Positions 1 to 8,817 are shown, numbered from the stretch's first letter. The stretch: DNA of 64,000 bases from Oscillospiraceae bacterium (GCA_902787975.1 CADAIP010000017.1:62001-126000); one strand, 5' to 3'. The notes: generated by a model not told the origin, from the sequence alone. Numbers and translations: made by a program.

Positions 1-1858
1 AGCGCCCTCTTCAGCAGGTAATCCGGGCGAGTTCGATTATAAAGAATACCTTAGAAAACAAGGCATTCTGTACGTTTTTTCCTGTGAACGATATGAAGTT
101 GTTGATAAAGCGCGTTTTCCGCTTAATATCACGGGTGCTGTCCAGCGGTTTTTCTATGAACTGAGGCGGCAATCATTTGATGCCGTGACTTCCTTTTTCG
201 ATGATACTGACAAATCCATTGCTGCAGCAGTCTGCCTTGGTGACAAATCCCTTATATCTTCTGATGTTAAGCGTGATTTCAAGATGTCCTGCTGTTCACA
301 TCTTCTGGCAGTGTCCGGCACACATTTTGCAGGCTTCCTGGCTTGTCTTCCCATGGTTCTAAATGTGTTTAAGGTCAAGCGTAAGAATGCATTCATTGTA
401 CAGACTTTGTTCTGCCTTTTGATTGGCTGCCTTACGGGCTGGAGCGATTCGGTTACAAGGGCAGCAATAATGAGCATCTGCCTGTTTGCTGACAGGGAAT
501 GGTTATCGGCATTAAGTCTTGCCTCGATCGTAATGATCTTAGCTGATCCATTCTGCCCTTTGGCATCAGGTTTTCAGATGAGTTTCTGCGCTGTTATCGC
601 CATAAAGATATACTCCGGTAAGATTTCTGAATTTCTGATCAAGCTGCATTTTGGGGAGAAGCTTGCATCATTATTAAGCGTTCCTGTTGCAGCAATGCTC
701 GGTATGATCCCTTTCTGGTCAGACATATCAATGCGTCCGGACTTTGAGCATCTGTTAATACAAATCTTAGGTTCGTTCATTGCGGGTGCAGCCTGTACAT
801 TTTTCATACCATGCGTTCTTTTCTGTTATCTTCTGCCTTTTTGGAGCCTGTATCTTTCAATGCCTTTAAAACTCTGCCTTGAACTTCTTTTGCGCATTGT
901 GAATATCGGCAGTTCTCTAAGTGAAAATGGCGGAAGCCCGATACATCCCAGCTCCTACGTCTTGCTGCTTTTGGGGATAACGGTATTTCTTTTTATGCTT
1001 CCGCCTTCTGTCCTGCGCCGTTTGTTCCTGAAGCCCGCAGCGATTGTTTTGGCCGTAGCTGTTGGTGTTAACGGTATATCCCTGATAAATAAACCTTCTT
1101 GCCGTGTCATTTTCGCAGATGTGGGGCAGGGTGACTGCTGCCTGATAATTACATCGGACAAAACCTGCCTGATCGATGCCGGCACTTACAATGAAGGGCG
1201 CACGACTGTCAGCGATTTGCTCGATTATTACGGCATTTACCAGGTCGATATCTGTGTCATGAGCCACTGGGATGTCGATCACGCCGGCGGAATAGCAGCA
1301 CTTTGCGATCAGGGAAGGACCAAGACCATACTGACTTCATATGTTCCTTTGTCTGATGAGCATGACAAGGACGTCCAGGAGTTTTTGTTAACCACATCCT
1401 TGAGCGGGTCTGATAATTCATGCTTTATGTCACAGCTTCAAGGCATATACGAAGGCAACAGGGTGTATTTGTCGGAAAGTGTTTATTTCGAGGTGCTGTA
1501 TCCGTCTTCAAATCTAGGCGGCGGCAATGAAAACAGCCTCGTCCTGAAGCTTCACGTATTGGGCTCTGAAGAAACTAGCATATTGTTTACTGGCGATATT
1601 GGAATGTCTTCTGAGGCTGAGATACTTGAAGCCGGCATAGATACCGACTGCGACATTCTTAAAGTTGCCCATCACGGCTCGAAATACTCATCCTCTATCG
1701 AATTCATCGAAGCCTGCTCGCCCGATGCTGCCGTCATCTCCGTCGGTGCTCACAACTTCTACGGCCACCCGGCCCCGGACACTTTATCCCGCCTCAATTC
1801 CTACGGCTGCGAAGTGTTCAGAACAGATGAAGAGGGGGCGGTAGTAATGGAGTTTTGA
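1..1858 (+). CDS. comEC: ComEC/Rec2 DNA-uptake channel, 5' end missing
   Basis: The reading frame is open from the first bases of the window (NPGEFDYKEYLRKQGI is readable before the first internal Met), so only about 618 C-terminal residues are present. A competence domain with many hydrophobic segments (nt 200-1080, including LLAVSGTHFAGF) is followed by a metallo-beta-lactamase-like domain from nt 1105: FADVGQGD, SHWDVDHAGG, FTGDIG and KVAHHGS. In the family, ComEC forms the inner-membrane channel for transformation and the C-terminal domain is a putative nuclease. In many Firmicutes comEC is followed closely by holA. Here a hairpin array, a nuclease-like gene and a lysozyme gene lie between them. 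The stop is 8 nt before the first hairpin unit. Confidence 0.93.
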   Translation, partial: APSSAGNPGEFDYKEYLRKQGILYVFSCERYEVVDKARFPLNITGAVQRFFYELRRQSFDAVTSFFDDTDKSIAAAVCLGDKSLISSDVKRDFKMSCCSHLLAVSGTHFAGFLACLPMVLNVFKVKRKNAFIVQTLFCLLIGCLTGWSDSVTRAAIMSICLFADREWLSALSLASIVMILADPFCPLASGFQMSFCAVIAIKIYSGKISEFLIKLHFGEKLASLLSVPVAAMLGMIPFWSDISMRPDFEHLLIQILGSFIAGAACTFFIPCVLFCYLLPFWSLYLSMPLKLCLELLLRIVNIGSSLSENGGSPIHPSSYVLLLLGITVFLFMLPPSVLRRLFLKPAAIVLAVAVGVNGISLINKPSCRVIFADVGQGDCCLIITSDKTCLIDAGTYNEGRTTVSDLLDYYGIYQVDICVMSHWDVDHAGGIAALCDQGRTKTILTSYVPLSDEHDKDVQEFLLTTSLSGSDNSCFMSQLQGIYEGNRVYLSESVYFEVLYPSSNLGGGNENSLVLKLHVLGSEETSILFTGDIGMSSEAEILEAGIDTDCDILKVAHHGSKYSSSIEFIEACSPDAAVISVGAHNFYGHPAPDTLSRLNSYGCEVFRTDEEGAVVMEF

Positions 1859-1866
1859 AGGAGGAT

Positions 1867-2122
1867 ACCTACTAAATTACAATTTTGCATTTTAGTAGGT
1901 GTGTTTTTCGTGTTTATGGTACTCGAAAATCCCAAATAGTACCTACTAAAACCCGTTTTTGATTTTTAGTAGGTAATTCCTTGTTGATTTTCAACTCGTT
2001 TTCGCTATCTCGATACCTACTAAAATCCATTTTCGGTGTTTAGTAGGTGTTCATCTACGTTTTTAAGGTCAAATAAATGCTGTTTTGTACCTACTAAATC
2101 AAGATTGTAGATTTTAGTAGGT
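1867..2122. repeat. Hairpin array 1: four split palindromes, exact 74-bp period
   Basis: There are four copies of ACCTACTAAA-N14-TTTAGTAGGT, at 1867-1900, 1941-1974, 2015-2048 and 2089-2122. The starts are exactly 74 bp apart, leaving 40-bp spacers that share no obvious sequence. The 10-bp arms are identical in all four units. Loops vary but keep a T-rich core (ATTTTG, TTTTTG, ATTTTC, ATTGTA) at nearly the same offset. 74 bp is close to seven helical turns, so all units face the same side of the DNA. The array fills the gap between comEC and the nuclease-like gene. It could work as RNA hairpins, cruciforms or phased protein sites; which one is not shown by sequence. Confidence 0.9.
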
Positions 2123-2141
2123 ATTACGGAAGGAGAATACT

Positions 2142-2945
2142 ATGAATGAATATATTCAATTGTTACAGAGCAGGAAGGAACTGTTGGTAAAGCTTAAACA
2201 AAAATCTCTCGAACGTCTTGGAAATCTTAAATACAAAGGCCAGCCCCGATATCATATAAGAGTGTATTCGGAAAAGGACCAAATATATATAAGAGTGCCT
2301 GGAAATAATGAGGAGCAGTATCTGAAATCCAGTAAACGTCAGGTTGCTGCTGACATTGCTTCATATGATTATCTTAAAGGAATCGTTAAGAGGATTGATG
2401 CTGAATTAAAACATGTTAACTGGTTGCTAAAGACAGGTGCAAAGCAATTGCCGGAAGACTACTATGAATCGCTTAGTAAAGGAAGGCGAAAATTAATCGA
2501 CCCAATCTGGCATACTGATGAGCAGTTTGTTAATTCATGGCTGTCAAAGCCATATATTGGCAAAGGATTTGAGGAAGAAGATTTAGAGTTCTATACGGAT
2601 AAGAATGAGAGAGTAAGATCGAAATCGGAAATCCTTATAGCAAACGCTTTAGGAAAGTACAATGTTCCATACAAATATGAATGTCCGATAGTTCTAAAGG
2701 GAATGGGGAAAATACATCCGGATTTTACGGCTCTGAATGTTAAAAGGCGAAAAATCTATTATTGGGAGCATTTAGGTAAGCTGGATGATCCTGATTATGC
2801 GAGAAAGAATGTATTCAGGATTAATACATACGAGAAGAATGGAATATTCCACGGCGAAAACCTGATTACAACTTGGGAAACCAGCACGCTCCCGCTCGAC
2901 GTAAAGCTTGTTGACGAACTTATAAACCATTATCTCCTGGAATGA
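2142..2945 (+). CDS. PD-(D/E)XK-like nuclease-fold protein, family not named
   Basis: A 267-residue protein starting at ATG 2142 behind GGAAGGAG (2128-2135). The N-terminal third is basic and helical (about residues 1-30 and 65-105) with a short beta-rich segment (YHIRVYS, IYIRVP). The C-terminal half carries a restriction-endonuclease-like motif series: SKSE (Glu163), YKYECP, HPDF (Asp194) and YYWEHLGK (Glu209). Similar proteins are, from memory, common in gut Clostridia as hypothetical proteins. The last hairpin of the 74-bp array ends 19 nt before the start codon. Base composition is more AT-rich than comEC or holA, suggesting acquisition. No promoter is obvious inside the array, so read-through from comEC is possible. 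Substrate unknown; nuclease activity is inferred only. Confidence 0.6.
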   Translation: MNEYIQLLQSRKELLVKLKQKSLERLGNLKYKGQPRYHIRVYSEKDQIYIRVPGNNEEQYLKSSKRQVAADIASYDYLKGIVKRIDAELKHVNWLLKTGAKQLPEDYYESLSKGRRKLIDPIWHTDEQFVNSWLSKPYIGKGFEEEDLEFYTDKNERVRSKSEILIANALGKYNVPYKYECPIVLKGMGKIHPDFTALNVKRRKIYYWEHLGKLDDPDYARKNVFRINTYEKNGIFHGENLITTWETSTLPLDVKLVDELINHYLLE

Positions 2946-3019
2946 CGGCCAAAACAGTCACGGCAGAGACCAATACTGCCTTCTCAATACTGCTATCTCT
3001 TGGAATAACTGCCCAAACA
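2931..3019 (+). repeat. Imperfect 26-bp direct repeat at the 3' end of the nuclease-like gene
   Basis: Positions 2931-2956 and 2994-3019 match at 22 of 26 positions, offset by 63 bp. The first copy spans the stop codon. The segment between them also repeats CAATACTGC. This looks like a decayed partial duplication of the gene end. Confidence 0.45.
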
Positions 3020-3092
3020 TGCTAGTACCCAGCCAACAACTCTTTGCCCAATTTTGTCCCTATATGTGCATTAGATTTCGGACTTTGTTTGT

Positions 3093-3098
3093 TATAAT
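3093..3098 (+). promoter_or_regulatory. Likely -10 element for the lysozyme gene
   Basis: TATAAT lies 68 bp upstream of the GH25 start. Only a weak -35 match (TTAGAT at 3071-3076, 16-bp spacer) is visible. Confidence 0.4.
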
Positions 3099-3166
3099 CG
3101 GGTGAGTATATGGGACATATATGGGAAAATAGGAAAGGTCTGGCGGAGAGCCGGAGATAGGAGATT

Positions 3167-4363
3167 ATGCATAGCAAGATTAATAAGTTAGTCAGGTCAT
3201 TGACGGGCGCCGTGCTTGTGGCATCTGTTGCGGTTGCATCTTTTACGGGATGTACAACTGGGCAGACAGAGTATACGGAAGGTATGCGTGACGGCAACGA
3301 CATCAATACGTTTGAGACGACTGAGACAACAGAGGAGACGGAGCCTGAGGCTACACCGACTCCGACTAATACGCCGACACCCACACCGAGTCCTACGCCG
3401 GCTATTCCTCATATGGATATGCCCGATGTAGATACAACTGCACCGTTTTTCCTTACTCTTCCTGAGAGTGTAAGTATTGAGAACGGCAGTGAGTTTGATA
3501 TCAACAGACATATCGGCTATATCGATGACTGCGACAGCAATGTTGATCTTCAGATCGATGGCGAAGTTGATACGTCTGAAGACGGCAGTTATGCGCTTTC
3601 GCTTACTATTACTGATGATGCTGGCAATTCAAAGACAGGCAGCATGACGGTTAATGTATACACACCCAGCAGCAGCGGCGGTGGCGGAGGAGGCGGCTCT
3701 TCAGAGCACACAACGCTTGCATACAGCGATTTTATCGACAGATATCCGGCAGCTGACATCGCTCATGGTATTGACGTATCAAGATATCAGGGTGATATCG
3801 ATTTTGAAGCTGTCAAAGCTGCAGGATGCGATTTCGTTATGCTCAGAGCCATGATCTATAACAACGGTGAGCTTGGCGAGGACAGAAAGTTCGAAGAATA
3901 TTATGCGGATGCAAAGGCTGCAGGCCTTTTGATCGGTGTTTATTACTATTCGACAGACAGCACGATCGAGATGCTCCATGAACATTGCGATGAACTGCTC
4001 GCAGTCCTTGACGGCAAAGAACTTGACCTTCCTGTTGCTTTTGACTGGGAGAGCTGGGCTCATTTCCAGAAATATCAGATGAGCATTATAGATATCAATA
4101 ACCTGTTCTATGAATTTGCGGGTATTATGGAAGAGAACGGATACAGCACTATCCTTTATTCCAGCAAGTATTACCTGGAGATAATCTGGGAACCGGCAGG
4201 TTATGATGTATGGCTTGCACATTATGTAAAAGAGACCTCTTATGAGGGCGACTATACAATGTGGCAGACAGGTTCGATCGGAAGGATCGACGGCTGCGAC
4301 GAAGACGTTGATACAGATATACTGTTTAAGAGTAGATATCCAGAGTTGTTTGGAGGAACATAA
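3167..4363 (+). CDS. Secreted lipoprotein with Ig-like and GH25 lysozyme domains
   Basis: 398 residues, ATG 3167 with AGGAG about 7 nt upstream. An N-terminal signal ends in a lipobox (SFTGC, Cys29), predicting lipid anchoring outside the cell. A Thr/Pro linker (TPTPTNTPTPTPSPTP, about residues 65-80) leads to a DUF5011/Ig-like domain (about 88-165). A Ser/Gly linker follows, then a GH25 muramidase domain from about residue 195 (HGIDVSRYQGDIDF) with the acidic pair in FDWESW near residue 291. GH25 enzymes cut the MurNAc-GlcNAc bond of peptidoglycan. The GTG start of holA follows 5 nt after the stop, so the two may be cotranscribed. An integral housekeeping role in wall remodelling is more likely than a phage origin, as no phage genes are nearby. 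Confidence 0.85.
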   Translation: MHSKINKLVRSLTGAVLVASVAVASFTGCTTGQTEYTEGMRDGNDINTFETTETTEETEPEATPTPTNTPTPTPSPTPAIPHMDMPDVDTTAPFFLTLPESVSIENGSEFDINRHIGYIDDCDSNVDLQIDGEVDTSEDGSYALSLTITDDAGNSKTGSMTVNVYTPSSSGGGGGGGSSEHTTLAYSDFIDRYPAADIAHGIDVSRYQGDIDFEAVKAAGCDFVMLRAMIYNNGELGEDRKFEEYYADAKAAGLLIGVYYYSTDSTIEMLHEHCDELLAVLDGKELDLPVAFDWESWAHFQKYQMSIIDINNLFYEFAGIMEENGYSTILYSSKYYLEIIWEPAGYDVWLAHYVKETSYEGDYTMWQTGSIGRIDGCDEDVDTDILFKSRYPELFGGT

Positions 4364-4368
4364 CAAAA

Positions 4369-5409
4369 GTGGCTAAGGCAAAGGCACTTCCCAAGGGAGT
4401 TTTGAATTCCCGTCAGATGTTATCCAAGATCAGTAAAGAGTCTGATTCTTTGGGTCTTGTGCTTTTGTACGGCACCGAAAACTACATGATCGACGGTGCG
4501 GTTTCCATGTTAAAGAAGGTCTGCCTCGGTGAAGGTGCCGAAGACATGGACTACGCCGTTCTTGATACAAGGACAGGCGATAAGTTTGACATGGGTAAGC
4601 TGGAAGAGCTTATTTCCATGCCGCCGTGGATGTCACCTAAGAGACTGGTTGTTATCAAGCAGTCAGGGCTCCCGAACAGGGAATTGTCCGAGAAGGACGA
4701 AGCAATACTTAAAGATATTCCGTCTTCTACGGTTGTTGTCTTCTTTGAGGAGACAGTAGACAGCCGTAAGAAGGCTTTTAAGGCGTTCCTGCAGTACGGT
4801 ACGGTAGCTTCGATGAGCGGATTTGAAGAAGATGAGCTCACGGGTTGGATCAGCAGCAGATTTGCAAAAGAGAATCTGAAGATCGGGTTTGAGGCTGCGA
4901 ATTCAATGGCTTCAAGATGCGCAGGTAACATGATGGAGCTTGTAAACGAGGTTAACAAGCTCTCGCTGTATTGTCAGGGCAAGGGCTATTCGGAGGTCAC
5001 TCCGGATATTGTTGAACTCTGCTGTCCGCCTGACTTAAGCGGAAAGATCTTTGACATAATGGATGCGTGCGGAAGCGGAAATGCCAGGACAGCTCTTGGA
5101 ACTTTGGATAAGCTCATTGCAAACAAGGAGCCTCTGGCCAGGATCAGGGTATCCATAGTAAATCACATAAAGGCTCTCATTATGGCCAAAGAGGCCGGAA
5201 ATGCAGGAGTTCTTGTCGAGCGTACCGGAATGAATGATTACAGGGCAAAAAAACTCGTGATGCAATCTCACAATTTCAGCATGAAGGACCTTATCAGCCT
5301 TTATCTGACGGCTTCGGATTCCGACAGCGAGTTTAAGCACGGCCTTATTGACGAGAGATATTCTCTTGAGATCATTTTAGTGAAGGCTAGTGCAAAATCG
5401 GCCACCTGA
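4369..5409 (+). CDS. holA: DNA polymerase III subunit delta
   Basis: 346 residues, the family's usual length, starting at GTG 4369 with GGAGG (4352-4356) upstream. The order of features fits HolA: an N-terminal GLVLLYGTENYMID segment where the clamp-loader AAA+ fold begins, SMPPWMSPKRLVVIKQ, and a C-terminal helical collar region. HolA opens the beta sliding clamp during loading. Its position downstream of comEC is the common Firmicute arrangement, interrupted here by two genes. The end of the gene is followed by an icd promoter within 50 bp. Confidence 0.9.
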   Translation: MAKAKALPKGVLNSRQMLSKISKESDSLGLVLLYGTENYMIDGAVSMLKKVCLGEGAEDMDYAVLDTRTGDKFDMGKLEELISMPPWMSPKRLVVIKQSGLPNRELSEKDEAILKDIPSSTVVVFFEETVDSRKKAFKAFLQYGTVASMSGFEEDELTGWISSRFAKENLKIGFEAANSMASRCAGNMMELVNEVNKLSLYCQGKGYSEVTPDIVELCCPPDLSGKIFDIMDACGSGNARTALGTLDKLIANKEPLARIRVSIVNHIKALIMAKEAGNAGVLVERTGMNDYRAKKLVMQSHNFSMKDLISLYLTASDSDSEFKHGLIDERYSLEIILVKASAKSAT

Positions 5410-5448
5410 TAAGGTGCGTTTTCATTTGTTTTTTCCTCAATATCAGAT

Positions 5449-5477
5449 TTGATTTTATGGGTCTTATGACTTAAAAT
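5449..5477 (+). promoter_or_regulatory. Promoter for icd
   Basis: TTGATT (5449-5454), 17-bp spacer, TAAAAT (5472-5477), 32 bp before the icd start, which has a GGAG ribosome site. Confidence 0.55.
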
Positions 5478-5509
5478 CTTCTAGTATTATTTATAAGAAT
5501 GGAGATCTT

Positions 5510-6706
5510 ATGGCTAAGATTCAGATGAAGACCCCGCTTGTAGAGATGGACGGGGATGAGATGACAAGAATAATCTGGAAGCAGATTAAGGACATCGTTA
5601 TTTTACCTTTCGTTGATCTGAAGACCGAATATTTCGATCTCGGACTCAAGCACAGAGACGAGACAGGTGACCAGGTCACGATCGATGCGGCTAACAGGAC
5701 AAATGAGCTCGGCGTTGCAGTTAAGTGCGCTACGATCACACCTAATGCTCAGAGAATGACTGAGTACAACCTCCACACAATGTGGAAGAGCCCTAACGGT
5801 ACGATCAGAGCTATCCTTGACGGTACAGTATTCAGAGCACCTATCCTCGTTAAGGGCATCAAGCCTTTCGTATCCTGCTGGGAAAAGCCGATCACTATCG
5901 CAAGACACGCTTACGGCGACGTTTACAGAGATACTGAATACCGTGTTGAGGGACCTGCAAGAGCAAATCTTGTTATCACATATCCCGACGGAAGAACTGA
6001 GAGCCAGACGATCTTTGAGTTCACAGGTGACGGTATCGTAGAGGGACTCTACAATACAGACAAGTCCATTGAGGCTTTCGCAAGTTCTTGCTTCCAGTAC
6101 GCTCTGGATACAAAGCAGGATCTCTGGTTTGCTACAAAGGACACTATTTCCAAGACTTATGACCACCGCTTCAAGGACATTTTCCAGGAAATGTATGACA
6201 GAGACTACAAGGAAAAGTTCGAAGCAGCCGGTATCACATATTTCTATACGCTTATCGATGATGCTGTTGCAAGAGTTATGCGTTCTTCAGGCGGATTCGT
6301 ATGGGCGCTCAAGAACTATGATGGAGACGTTATGAGCGACATGCTTGCTTCTGCTTGCGGTTCACTCGCAATGATGACTTCAGTTCTCGTTTCGCCTAAG
6401 GGCGTTTACGAGTATGAGGCAGCTCACGGCACAGTTACACGTCACTATTACAGACACCTCAAGGGTGAGCAGACTTCCACAAACCCGATGGCTACGCTTT
6501 TCGCATGGTCCGGCGCGCTCCGCAAGAGAGCACAGCTCGACAAGCTTCCTGAACTTGAGGCATTTGCCGACAAGCTCGAAAAGGCTTCCATCCAGACGAT
6601 CGAGGAAGGCATCATCACAGGTGACCTTAACAGCCTCCTCGACAGAGAAGACAAGACGGTCGTAAATACTGAGGATTTCCTCAAGGCTATAGCTGCAAAG
6701 CTCTAA
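5510..6706 (+). CDS. icd: NADP-type isocitrate dehydrogenase, eukaryote-like subfamily
   Basis: 398 residues. The sequence matches the IDH1/2-like subfamily rather than the E. coli Icd type: it opens KTPLVEMDGDEMTRIIW and has CATITPNAQR, MWKSPNGTIRAILDGTVF, RHAYGDVYRDTE and EAAHGTVTRHYYRH. The enzyme oxidatively decarboxylates isocitrate to 2-oxoglutarate with NADP, supplying 2-oxoglutarate for glutamate synthesis and NADPH. No other TCA gene is nearby, consistent with an incomplete, biosynthetic cycle. A SEC-C protein gene follows 24 nt downstream with its own GGAGG. Codon use here is strongly biased, suggesting high expression. Confidence 0.95.
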   Translation: MAKIQMKTPLVEMDGDEMTRIIWKQIKDIVILPFVDLKTEYFDLGLKHRDETGDQVTIDAANRTNELGVAVKCATITPNAQRMTEYNLHTMWKSPNGTIRAILDGTVFRAPILVKGIKPFVSCWEKPITIARHAYGDVYRDTEYRVEGPARANLVITYPDGRTESQTIFEFTGDGIVEGLYNTDKSIEAFASSCFQYALDTKQDLWFATKDTISKTYDHRFKDIFQEMYDRDYKEKFEAAGITYFYTLIDDAVARVMRSSGGFVWALKNYDGDVMSDMLASACGSLAMMTSVLVSPKGVYEYEAAHGTVTRHYYRHLKGEQTSTNPMATLFAWSGALRKRAQLDKLPELEAFADKLEKASIQTIEEGIITGDLNSLLDREDKTVVNTEDFLKAIAAKL

Positions 6707-6730
6707 TATTGATTTTGGAGGATTACAAAA

Positions 6731-7255
6731 ATGAGTTATTACAAGACATGGATGGATAAGTCAGAGGACGCATCCAACAGACAGGAATACATCGAATACA
6801 TCAACCGCTACTATGCTCTCGAGAAGGTAGCTTACGAGAAGATTCTCGGAGCTTACCCGAACAACGAGGAATTCCTTAACGGCACAGCTGCTGAGCTCGC
6901 TAAGAAGCTCGAATTCCCTAAGGATTCAATGGATGTTTTCGTAGGCTTCGTTGACGGAATCAAGTCCAGCCTTACAAATGGCGATGACATTGATCTTGAA
7001 GCAATTGATGACAACTATGAGCTCAAGCTCGTAATCAATTATGAGAAGCTTTACTACAACATGCGTGATGCAAAGGCTGACTGGCTCTTCAGCATCAAGG
7101 CATGGAAGGACATTCTCTCCGAAGATAAGAGAAATGAGATCACACGTGAGTACCGTGAGGCTAATATGGCTCATTCCGACAAGATCGGACGTAATGATCC
7201 GTGTCCTTGCGGTTCAGGCAAAAAGTATAAGAACTGCTGCGGTAAGAAGGGCTGA
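6731..7255 (+). CDS. SEC-C motif zinc-binding protein
   Basis: 174 residues. The last 23 residues are a SEC-C zinc-binding motif ([18 protein letters not shown]), almost identical to the tail of SecA encoded at 22.5 kb. The preceding 150 residues are hydrophilic and largely helical, rich in Glu, Lys, Asp and Tyr, and not recognised. No signal or membrane segment is seen, so it is probably cytoplasmic. SEC-C motifs in SecA bind SecB and ribosomes. In this free-standing protein the motif may recruit it to a similar partner, but that is inference. It is translationally close to icd (24 nt) and to mreC (25 nt). Confidence 0.75.
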   Translation: MSYYKTWMDKSEDASNRQEYIEYINRYYALEKVAYEKILGAYPNNEEFLNGTAAELAKKLEFPKDSMDVFVGFVDGIKSSLTNGDDIDLEAIDDNYELKLVINYEKLYYNMRDAKADWLFSIKAWKDILSEDKRNEITREYREANMAHSDKIGRNDPCPCGSGKKYKNCCGKKG

Positions 7256-7280
7256 TCCCTAAAACGTCAGGAGATAATTC

Positions 7281-8162
7281 TTGAAAAAGCTTTTAAAGTC
7301 TAAATGGTTCATAGCACTTATCGTTCTGCTTGTGTTGGCGGCATTTGCTATCTTGAGCATGCTTCCGGGAAGTCCTATTAAGAATCTTCTCAAGCCGGTA
7401 CAGCTTGTAACGACTCCTGCGCAGTCTCTCGTAAAGAGCGCCGGCGATACGCTGACTGACTTCTGGTCAGCCATCACTGACGGTATTGCGATCAGGGAAG
7501 AGAACAAGGCATTAAAAGAGCAGATTGCCGACTTAAGATACCAGCTCACCCAGAGTGAGGAGGCGGCGCTTCGTTATGAAGAACTTAAGGATGCTCTTCA
7601 TATCAAGGATACGTTCAGCAACTATGTAATCTACGGTGCTTCGATCCTTTCCAGAGAATCTGACGAGTGGTTTTCGACGATAAGGCTTAATGCAGGCGCT
7701 GCTGACGGAATCGCTCTTTCAGAGGGTAATTCATATCCAGTGCTTGACGTTGAGATGAATCTTGTCGGACGAGTAATCGAGTCATCCGAGACCGAATCCA
7801 GAGTTCTTCCTTTGCTCCATGAAGGCTTTGCAGTAGCAGGCAAGGTTAACGAAGTAAACGGCGTTACGTTCATGGTAGTAGGAGATGCGGAGCTTAAGAG
7901 ACAGGGCCTTTGCCTTGCAAAAGACATAGATCCAGACGTTCATCTTGAACCCGGCATGGAGATCGTTACTTCAGGAGACGGCGGTTTGTTCCCTGAAGGT
8001 ATCCCGATCGGCGTGATCGAGACAGTGGATTATTCAAATCCTTTGGAAGTTACGGCTACTATCAGGCCGTACTCCCAGATCGGTAAGCTTGAAGACGTAT
8101 TCATCATGATCCCTTATGTCGAGGAGACAGAAGAGACTGATGTAACAGTACCCGTTGGTTGA
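7281..8162 (+). CDS. mreC: Rod-shape-determining protein MreC
   Basis: 293 residues from a TTG start at 7281 preceded by AGGAG (7269-7273). It has an N-terminal membrane segment (about residues 8-28), a coiled coil (about 72-105, EENKALKEQIADLRYQLTQ) and the beta-rich MreC core (GASILSRESDEWFSTIRLNAG, GEGL-type turns, TSGDGGLFPEGIPIGVI). MreC links the cytoplasmic MreB filament to PBP2 and RodA in lateral wall synthesis. mreD and mrdA follow directly. mreB is not in the window upstream, where icd and the SEC-C gene sit instead. Confidence 0.92.
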   Translation: MKKLLKSKWFIALIVLLVLAAFAILSMLPGSPIKNLLKPVQLVTTPAQSLVKSAGDTLTDFWSAITDGIAIREENKALKEQIADLRYQLTQSEEAALRYEELKDALHIKDTFSNYVIYGASILSRESDEWFSTIRLNAGAADGIALSEGNSYPVLDVEMNLVGRVIESSETESRVLPLLHEGFAVAGKVNEVNGVTFMVVGDAELKRQGLCLAKDIDPDVHLEPGMEIVTSGDGGLFPEGIPIGVIETVDYSNPLEVTATIRPYSQIGKLEDVFIMIPYVEETEETDVTVPVG

Positions 8163-8181
8163 TCTTTTTAGGAGAATATCA

Positions 8182-8817
8182 ATGCGTATCGTCAGTGACA
8201 CTACAAATGCCAGGATCAGAAAGATAGTCGTTTATGCGGTCTATATCATTTTGCTGACTTCCTTGCAGGTATCGTTCCCGGAAACGTTCAGCTTTCTTGG
8301 ACAGACAGCAGACATTACATTTGTTTTCGTTGTCCTGGCAGGGTATTTCAATGGCTTCTGGGATGGTGCAATAGTCGGTTTTATCTGCGGAATGATTAGA
8401 GACGTTTTCTCGCCGCCGGCTGTATTGGGACTTGACGGAGAAGTAAGGGTTACGGCGTTCATCGGCGTCTTTACGCTATTTTCTGCAGGAATCATCGGAG
8501 CTTCTTTTTTTACAAGAAGAATGAGAAGAAATATTCCTTTTTCGATCGTTGCGGTTATCTTTACAACGTTCTGTTATAAGGTTGGGGGATATCTCATAAT
8601 ATTCGGATGGAGTTCTATGGCAGGAACATCATCTACCATCTATGAGCCTTTGACGGCTTTGGTCTATTCGTTCCTCCCGCAGCTCCTTTTGAATACTCTG
8701 GCAGCAATTCCGCTTATATTCTTTTTGAGATTTTTGGGTCCTGTATCTTTCAGAGGAAAGTCCAAGAAAGATCAGATCATTGAGAAACAGGGTGAAGGCA
8801 CATGGCTGGGAATCTGA
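8182..8817 (+). CDS. mreD: Rod-shape-determining protein MreD
   Basis: 211 residues from ATG 8182, chosen because AGGAG (8170-8174) precedes it; an in-frame TTG at 8155 has no such site. The protein is almost entirely hydrophobic with about five to six membrane segments, ending in a charged tail (FRGKSKKDQIIEKQ). MreD is a membrane partner of MreC and the elongation machinery. Its 3' end overlaps mrdA by 16 nt, implying coupled translation. Confidence 0.88.
   Translation: MRIVSDTTNARIRKIVVYAVYIILLTSLQVSFPETFSFLGQTADITFVFVVLAGYFNGFWDGAIVGFICGMIRDVFSPPAVLGLDGEVRVTAFIGVFTLFSAGIIGASFFTRRMRRNIPFSIVAVIFTTFCYKVGGYLIIFGWSSMAGTSSTIYEPLTALVYSFLPQLLLNTLAAIPLIFFLRFLGPVSFRGKSKKDQIIEKQGEGTWLGI

Noticed and set aside
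1867..2122. CRISPR array
   Set aside because: The spacing is regular, but the repeated parts are two 10-bp arms around variable loops, not a constant 23-40-bp repeat. No cas gene or leader is nearby.
3167..4363. GH25 gene as a prophage endolysin
   Set aside because: It has a lipobox and Ig-like domain typical of a cell-anchored enzyme, and no holin or phage structural gene is nearby.
3779..4366. 195-residue minus-strand ORF opposite the GH25 gene
   Set aside because: Shadow of the lysozyme domain, without a start signal.
8155..8181. Earlier TTG start for MreD
   Set aside because: It lies inside mreC and has no ribosome site; ATG 8182 follows AGGAG at normal spacing.
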